A stretch of 64,000 nt of DNA, from assembly GCA_963920635.1 (NCBI GenBank), contig OY987308.1, forward strand, positions 4,282,225-4,346,224, written 5' to 3'. A program made the position numbers and the translations under genes. This DNA is from Pseudeuparius sepicola (taxonomy: Eukaryota; Arthropoda; Insecta; Coleoptera; Anthribidae). Of the stretch, positions 57,726 to 64,000 are shown one piece after another (positions within the stretch are counted from its first letter, which is position 1; every line of letters starts with the position of its first letter). Under the pieces are notes generated by a model. That model was not told where the DNA came from, searched no databases, and saw nothing but the letters and a program-made list of their open reading frames with translations.

Positions 57726-59544
57726 ACAGAAAAACCAAACTGCTGCTTCTTGTGCAGCCTACACAACAAATCTATTGATATTCAAATTTACTAAAATATG
57801 TATACTGAAGGATTGTGCTTCTATAGGAAACAATTTCGCAATGTGTACGAAAAGTTAAATGAGCCTTTATCGGCCGGGTTTTGAATATTTGGTCACTTTT
57901 GACGGGCGATTTCTCCGCGTCTGACGTTTGATGTTTACATCTCGCCAAGGCCTACTTATTGAAAAAATCGTACAATAATGGGCTACATTATTGTACGATT
58001 TCTGTGCTTTTAATGACGATTTTGGGACATTTTAATGCCGATTTCAAGAAAAAGTAATAAACAGGCATATTTTGTTTTTTTATTGATACTATTGATGGAT
58101 CAGAGTAGGTATCAAATGAAAGGGTTGAAAAGTAGAAAACCATAAAGTTAGTGACATCACACTAAATCCAATACGGCGGCCCCCCCATAGGCGGATGACC
58201 CATTTCTTCATAACCTTCTTGATATGCGCATCAAATGAAAGGGCTTGGCGAGCGCAAAATACTAAATCCAATATGGCAGATGATCCTCCTGACATGAGAA
58301 TCAAATAGGTACTAAAAGGCACAAAGTAAAATAAAAGATAAAAAAACCTTTTTAAAACAAGCTTTTATAGCCATATACTAAAAAGGATAAAACAAGTTTA
58401 GGTTTTCCTTAAGATTATTATTAACTGCCAAATTGCGACAAGTTTTTGTAAATCAAAAAGCTTGTTGCGCGAATTGTAAAGCAAATACATACTTTGGCAA
58501 GTGGGTATTTTCTTATCAGCCAATTACTCTACTTAATTGGTACCTACTTTTATTAACATTTCATGGGACAAGCTTATTGATTTAAAAAACTCGCAATTTG
58601 GCATTGAATTATACAGTGACTGGCAGAAAGTTGGACACAAATGGAAAACTTTTTTATTATTAATTTCTCAGAAAATTTTATTCTTGATAAAAGTTGGTAC
58701 ATCATTTGAAACTCAAAGCGCACATATCAAAATTTAAATAGCTCTTTTTGGATACGAGGTAGATACAAAAATGTCAAACCTAAACTTATTTTATTAGTTT
58801 AAGTTTCAGCTCTTCCACTTAACCATGCTATGCCTAATTCTAACCTAACCTAAATCTAAACCCAAACACATTTTAATATAGCATTATATTTATATCAATA
58901 ATTATACTTAATCGTATGGACACACGGCTATTACCTTTAATAATAATGATTTTAATTAATCTTGAATGCATTGAACGACTTTGATTTTAATTGCGAGTTT
59001 AAACAATTATACATTTTAGCTACTCAGGATCAAGGTCTATACCTTGACTCAGGATTGCGTAGGTTATTTAAGTGACTTGTCTGGTGATTTGTCAATTATG
59101 ATTTTATGAAAACGTGAATCATTTTAAATTGTTTTGAAACTTAACTATTTATCCTATTTATAACATTAAGGGGAAAATTTTACATGAAAAACCAAATATT
59201 CACACACTATTACGGAACACCCTGTATACAGAATACTGTTGAAGATATTCAAGCCAAATTTGGCACATAAGATGTATGTTTGGAAGGCCATAGCAATGTG
59301 TAATATCCGGTTTCTAAATTAACCAGAGATATGGGTAATCCGTTCCACTAATTCGATAAAAAAATTTGGTCATATTTTTGAAATGTTGTATATTAAGCAG
59401 ATTGCAGTTCTTAATGAAATGATATATTCCTAAAATATAATCTTCCCAATTTGTAGATTAGTCAACATCTAATAGTGGACCTCAATATCAATTCATTTTG
59501 GAAAATGTTAAGCTTAAAAGTTGGAGTCTATTTGACAGCTGTCA
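57726..59544. other. Spacer with small repeats
   Basis: 58105-58320 holds two imperfect copies of an ATCAAATGAAAGGG...CTAAATCCAATA block. 58440-58600 has inverted copies of an AAGCTT-rich segment also found at 28060. 59395-59544 is the ZF 3' flank homologous to 28375-28600. No gene is recognised. Confidence 0.45.
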
Positions 59545-61425
59545 TTAAGGAGCCTTCTGAATGAATTTTCTGCGGTACTTGGGAGCATCACTATGGACGA
59601 CATCACAATGTCTCTTTAAATTCCCTTTCAGGTTTGAGGTATAAGAACACTTTGTACAGTTGTAGTTATACTTGGGAGCGTGCAACTGAACAGCATGGTG
59701 CCCATCATAGTGTTTCTTTAAACTCTGTTTCCAGTTTGTGGCAAATGAGCACTTTGTACAGTTATATTTGGAGGCAACACTATGGACTACATCACAATGT
59801 CTCTTTAAATTCCCTTTCAGATTTGAGGTATAGGGACACTTTGTACAGTTATACTTGGGAGCATGCAACTTATCAGCATGGCGGCCATCATAGTGTCTCT
59901 TTAAACTCTCTTTCCAGTTTGTGGCAAATGAGCACTTTGTACAATTATATTTGGGAGCAACACTATGGACTACATCACAATGTCTCTTTAAATTCCCTTT
60001 CAGATTTGAGGTATAGGGACACTTTGTACAGTTATACTTGGGAGCATGCAACTTATCAGCATGGTGGCCATCATAGTGTCTCTTTAATTTCTCTTTCCAG
60101 TTTGTGGCAAATGAGCACTTCGTACAGTTATACTTGGGAGCATGCGACTTATCAGCATGGACTGTATCAAGGTGTCTCTTTAAATGCTCTTTCCGGTTTG
60201 TGGCAAATGAGCACTTCGTACATTTTTACTTGGGAGCATGTGACTTATCAGCATGGACTGTATCAAGGTGTTTCTTTAAATGGTATTTCCAGTTTGTGGC
60301 GAATGAGCACTTCATACAGTTATATTTGGGAGCATGTGACTTATCAGCATGGACTGTATCAAGGTGTCTCTTTAAATGCTCTTTCCGGTTTGTGGCAAAG
60401 GAGCACTTCGTACAGTTATACTTGGGAACATCAGCATGGACTACATCAAAATGTCTCTTTAAATTGCCTTTCTTTCTTGAGGTATAACAACACTTTGCAC
60501 AGTTATAGTTGAGAGTATGCGACTTATCTGCAGGGACTCCGTCAAGATGTTGTTTTAAACTACTTTTCCATCTTGGAGTAAACGGACACTTTGTACAGTG
60601 ATGCTTGGCAGCACTCGTTAGACTCTGTTCTGAACCATTTTGTCCACGTTCATTACTAATTTGATTATGGCTCTCCAACTTGTCCTTTCTTGGGCAAGTA
60701 TACTTCTTAGTAGAAGGCTTATCAGCATTGCTTGCATTAGTATGAAGTCTTAGACTTGGCTTTGAACTAGTACTCGTCGTACAACTTTTTTCGGGATCCT
60801 GGCGTTCTCTATTAAACTGCTTCTCATTATTCTTTCTTAACTCACCAAATGAGCAATCCTGACCAATGAAGTCATCACCTAACTTATCATGATCAGCATG
60901 AGCACCTTGCGCAACTATGCCTATTTTGTCACTGACATGAATTGACTCACAATGATTTTGTAAACCGAATTTCAAGATGGTGCTAAATGAGCACATCGGA
61001 CAGAAATACTTGTCCTGCTTCCGACATGACCATTTGCGACCATGTCCAGTTTTTTGTAATGGTTCCAAATGTCCTGCTGCAAGGCAGAATTAAACGAGCA
61101 CATTATGCAGTTAAATATGCGAGCTGGCTTCTTTTCTAATGATGTATCATCTTGGCAGTTGAACTTGGACGTCTCTAATGAGTTATCACACTGCTGTTGG
61201 TGGTACACCAAATTGAGTTCATTGTTAGCCGAGTGTTCGGAATATTTGCGCTCAATCTCAAACTCCTCGTGGCATTTCCAGTCAGCCCCGTGTTGCAAAT
61301 CATCACTTGCATTCTCGCTGCAAGGCACATGCTTGGAATCACTTTCTGCATCAGGCCAATGGTTGATTATAAGCCAGCTGTTGTCTTCCTGCTGTTGAAC
61401 CGAGTCATAAAAGTCGCAATCTGAG
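59545..61425 (-). pseudogene. ZF-G: divergent C2H2 zinc-finger exon with one frameshift and one stop
   Basis: The exon starts at 61425 after TTTTCTTTTCCAG and reads S-D-C-D-F-Y-D, then an acidic linker. The atypical finger (FNCIMCSFNS) is cut by a one-base change in an A6 run near 61057-61062; a shift there rejoins TGHGRKWS. About twelve fingers follow, with FATNWK/FATNRK and YTSNLK helices. One finger has Pro for the last His. A TAA at 60226-60228 replaces a Tyr codon; the frame stays in phase beyond it to 59545. ZF-G is the most divergent member and only these two lesions break it, so it may be a young pseudogene, or one or both could be sequencing or assembly errors. Confidence 0.85.
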
Positions 61426-62104
61426 CTGGAAAAGAAAAGCCAATTACACGTCACAAATATGAGGATCCAATATATTTTTCTTAAAATCTAGCAAGTATAG
61501 GAAGCGAGGGCATTGAAACAAATGTTGCTTTATCTTCTATTCTTAGTGTCCTTTATCTTTATATCCAGGATTGTAAGCAAAAGCTTTTTATAAGATCAGT
61601 GACAGTGTAGTACCGCGGTATTCAACTCGAAAAAAAAAGGCACCCTTATTTTTTCCTTCTCCTCAAAGGTCTATTGAGTTCTCTTAAAATTTGGGTTTTT
61701 TTTGTTGCTATATCTTTTAAACAGGTTTAATTTGAATGATGTTAGGCACAACTTCCTAGATCATTAAATAGTTGAAACTACCTGTAACGCCATCAATAAT
61801 AAAAAAATGTACTGCACATGAAGAAATAAAGATACCGCATAATAAATTATGACATTGGCTTATGTTATTTATTTATGGTGTTACAGGTAGGTTTTTAACT
61901 ATTTATAATTAACAAGAATATGTCTTTTTATTTTTTACAGCCTTAAAAGTGACATTTTGACACCATAATCATATAATCGGCCCTATTAAAGCCCTTGCTT
62001 AGAATAAAATGGAAAAAGCTCCCTAACCTTTAAAGTTAGATCCATAATACCTTATACCAAAAAGTATCTACTCTTTAAGGGCTTTCCAAACATGTAATAA
62101 AATA
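61426..62104. other. Upstream flank of ZF-G
   Basis: AT-rich; unlike the flanks of the other ZF exons. A stretch at 61985-62100 recurs at 62300-62400 (CTCCCTAACCTTTAAA). No gene is seen. Confidence 0.45.
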
Positions 62105-62447
62105 TAGGGTGTTCCATTTAAAATTAGCGAGTAAACTTAGGATTTGAGTAAGTGAATCGTCCTGTATGTTCTTCAGAATATTATCTCAATATCGGTCCAA
62201 AATTGTTAACTAGGCGTAACAGGCAATCTTCAGTCCAAGTTAATAGCCCAAAACCTTGGTTGGTTTTTGAGTAAGGCATTTCCAAAAGTGGCCCCTTTTT
62301 TCGTTTAAAATTAAAATAACTCCCTAACCTTTAAACATAGACCCTTAATATCCTGTACCAAAAAGAACATACTATTTAAGGGCTTTCTAAAAGTTTAACA
62401 AAATACGTAACTTTGGGTCGCCACTACCTATTGGATCACCCTGTATA
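62105..62447. mobile_element. MITE with TA-flanked AGGGTG-type ends
   Basis: TATAGGGTGTTCCATTTAAA at the left pairs imperfectly with ATTGGATCACCCTGTATA at the right. TA at both ends suggests a mariner-type element. No coding capacity. Confidence 0.45.
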
Positions 62448-63009
62448 TTGGAAAATATTTTCGGAATGTAGTACTCATTGTTTCTCTGCAAGTTTTGTTT
62501 ATACTATTTATAATAAAACTATCACTGGAAGTGTTATTTGCCTATTAGTTTTTAAAACCTGAAAAATATCTTCAGTCAATCTGCTAATAGGCTGAAAATT
62601 GGTAAAATACTTACATATGACTTTGTTTCAATTTCAAATGTGAGATTATAATTATTATATAATTATAAGTTTGTATGTACCTAAGTAATTTTGAAAATTA
62701 AAAATAAAAAACTCAAAAAACTGCTACAGCCCCATTTGTTAACAACTACCTTCCGAGTTAGATCCTATTTAAAAAAAAAGGGATGTTCGCAAAAAATAAA
62801 TTCTTGTTTAAAGAGACCTAAATAGCCTAAAAATAAAATCTGAGAAATACAAGAAAATCGAACGTTTCCTATTTAAAAAATAGCGACAAGTGTCTACATT
62901 TGTGTGAATGGATATCGTGGATACTATCTCCATCTTCCATCTCCAATCTCCAGAGGAATATACAAAAAAAGTGTGGTTAAGTTTCCCAAACATTGCACAC
63001 ATGACAAAG
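62448..63009. other. AT-rich spacer
   Basis: No gene recognised; short open frames on both strands near 62808-63086 lack support. Confidence 0.4.
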
Positions 63010-63172
63010 GGTTAAAGGTGAGTCATCAAGTTTATGTAATGTTGACTCATCATGCATGCAAAAAAACGCACTTGGAACAATGTTGACTGATTTCCAACTG
63101 GCTGTTGGTCTTGTACATACTGTTCAACTTATGCGAATAATTTCCGTGTCTTAGGATTGATCGACCCTAGAA
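63010..63172 (-). pseudogene. Possible remnant of an eighth ZF exon (ZF-H)
   Basis: On the - strand after TTTCTTTCTAG (about 63169) a short frame contains NSQLEISQHCSK, resembling DSQLEINQFSQD of the ZF linkers at the expected distance from an acceptor. The S-D-C start is not recognisable and no finger follows. Weak but positionally consistent with the array. Confidence 0.35.
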
Positions 63173-64000
63173 AGAAACATAAATTAGTTCACACAGTATG
63201 TCATTGTCCAAATGAAGCATTCTTTAATAGTTCCCATAAAATGAGAATCAAAAAGTCCAATTAAATGCCAACAAAACAATAAAATGTATTTATTTAATTC
63301 AGTTTTAATATAAGTTCACTCTTATACCCTAATAATAATTACACTATATACTTGTGCATAGTATTCCAAATACAATAGAAAAAATCTATAAAATAGAAAG
63401 AAATATATCTACGTGCCTACAGTTTATTTTTTTTATACATACATACATAGTGTATAAGATAAATTGAAATTAATCCATCACCCGATTTTATGAAAATTGA
63501 AATTAATATGTATTATTTTCCAGTCATATACTGCAGGTTAAGGGGAAAAGTAAAAGTCACCTATAGACACACCTTTAGTAAGCCACCCCTCTAAAATTTT
63601 CATTTGTGCGCCGATTTTGAAAAACTTTTTTTTTTGTTGAATAGCTCTCGGAAAATGGCATTCGACGCACTATTCAATTTTTTCGGAAACCGAACACACG
63701 GCCAACTGTGATTAGTTTTAAGGGTCAAAATTTGGAAAAGTGCTATTAGCGATTTTTTTTAGGACTAAACTGTCGACGGATTCTTAAAACCACTTAAAAC
63801 ATAACTCACGAAGTTACCTCTTGTTCCCATACAAAATAATTTTTAAAATTTGCAATATATTTTTTTAATAGAAAAGATTATTTTGATCTTCCTTGGCAAT
63901 GGCATTTTTAAACAAAAGGTTATTAAGAGAATTCATACGTTATTTTATTACATAATATGGACAAAAGAATAGGAATGTTTAATAAAATTTACATTTATTT
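63173..64000. other. AT-rich end of window, no gene seen
   Basis: 63540-63800 is slightly more GC-rich and repeat-like. No coding region, RNA gene or element end could be supported. Confidence 0.4.

Overview
The window reads as nuclear DNA of an insect, order unresolved. It is AT-rich, has spliceosomal-type introns, and is crowded with arthropod-type transposable elements: Tc1, piggyBac, a THAP-bearing P-like element, hAT-like MITEs, several non-LTR retrotransposons, a Penelope-like element and solo LTRs. There are no operons and no bacterial features.

The backbone is a family of C2H2 zinc-finger (ZF) loci, named here ZF-A to ZF-G. ZF-A is on the + strand (8.2-9.9 kb). ZF-B (20.8-22.8), ZF-C (32.8-33.8), ZF-D (37.9-39.2), ZF-E (47.6-49.6), ZF-F (54.3-55.9) and ZF-G (59.5-61.4) are on the - strand, and a possible eighth remnant lies near 63.1 kb. 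Each is a single long 3' exon with a closely similar splice acceptor of the same phase: a pyrimidine tract, TTCCAG, then codons for S-D-C. ZF-A, B, D and F are open. ZF-C and ZF-E are clearly broken. ZF-G has one homopolymer frameshift and one in-frame stop. No upstream exon with a start codon is identified with confidence.

The ZF exons sit in a repeated module of several kb. Downstream of each exon, in gene orientation, comes a short cysteine-rich frame ending in a KCECCETC motif, then a 300-bp AT-rich block ('module B'), and in several units an exon-like block after an AG acceptor. The locus therefore looks like a segmental tandem array with one inverted member. Upstream of ZF-B the exon's own 5' flank has been amplified into eight near-identical 559-bp units (23.0-27.5 kb).

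Many insertions can be delimited exactly because an uninterrupted paralogous module lies elsewhere in the window. Examples are an intact Tc1 element (51.3-52.9), a piggyBac element nested in a LINE RNase H tail (41.0-42.5), a P-like element nested in a second LINE (11.6-13.6), hAT-like MITEs, solo LTRs and a 176-bp hairpin with a 17-bp target duplication. Small-RNA-type features are three tRNA-like genes in a 0.39-kb tandem repeat (15.0-16.3), a 5S-rRNA-derived SINE (57.6) and a well-formed hammerhead ribozyme in a short insertion (43.7), with related hammerhead-like motifs at Penelope-type ends.
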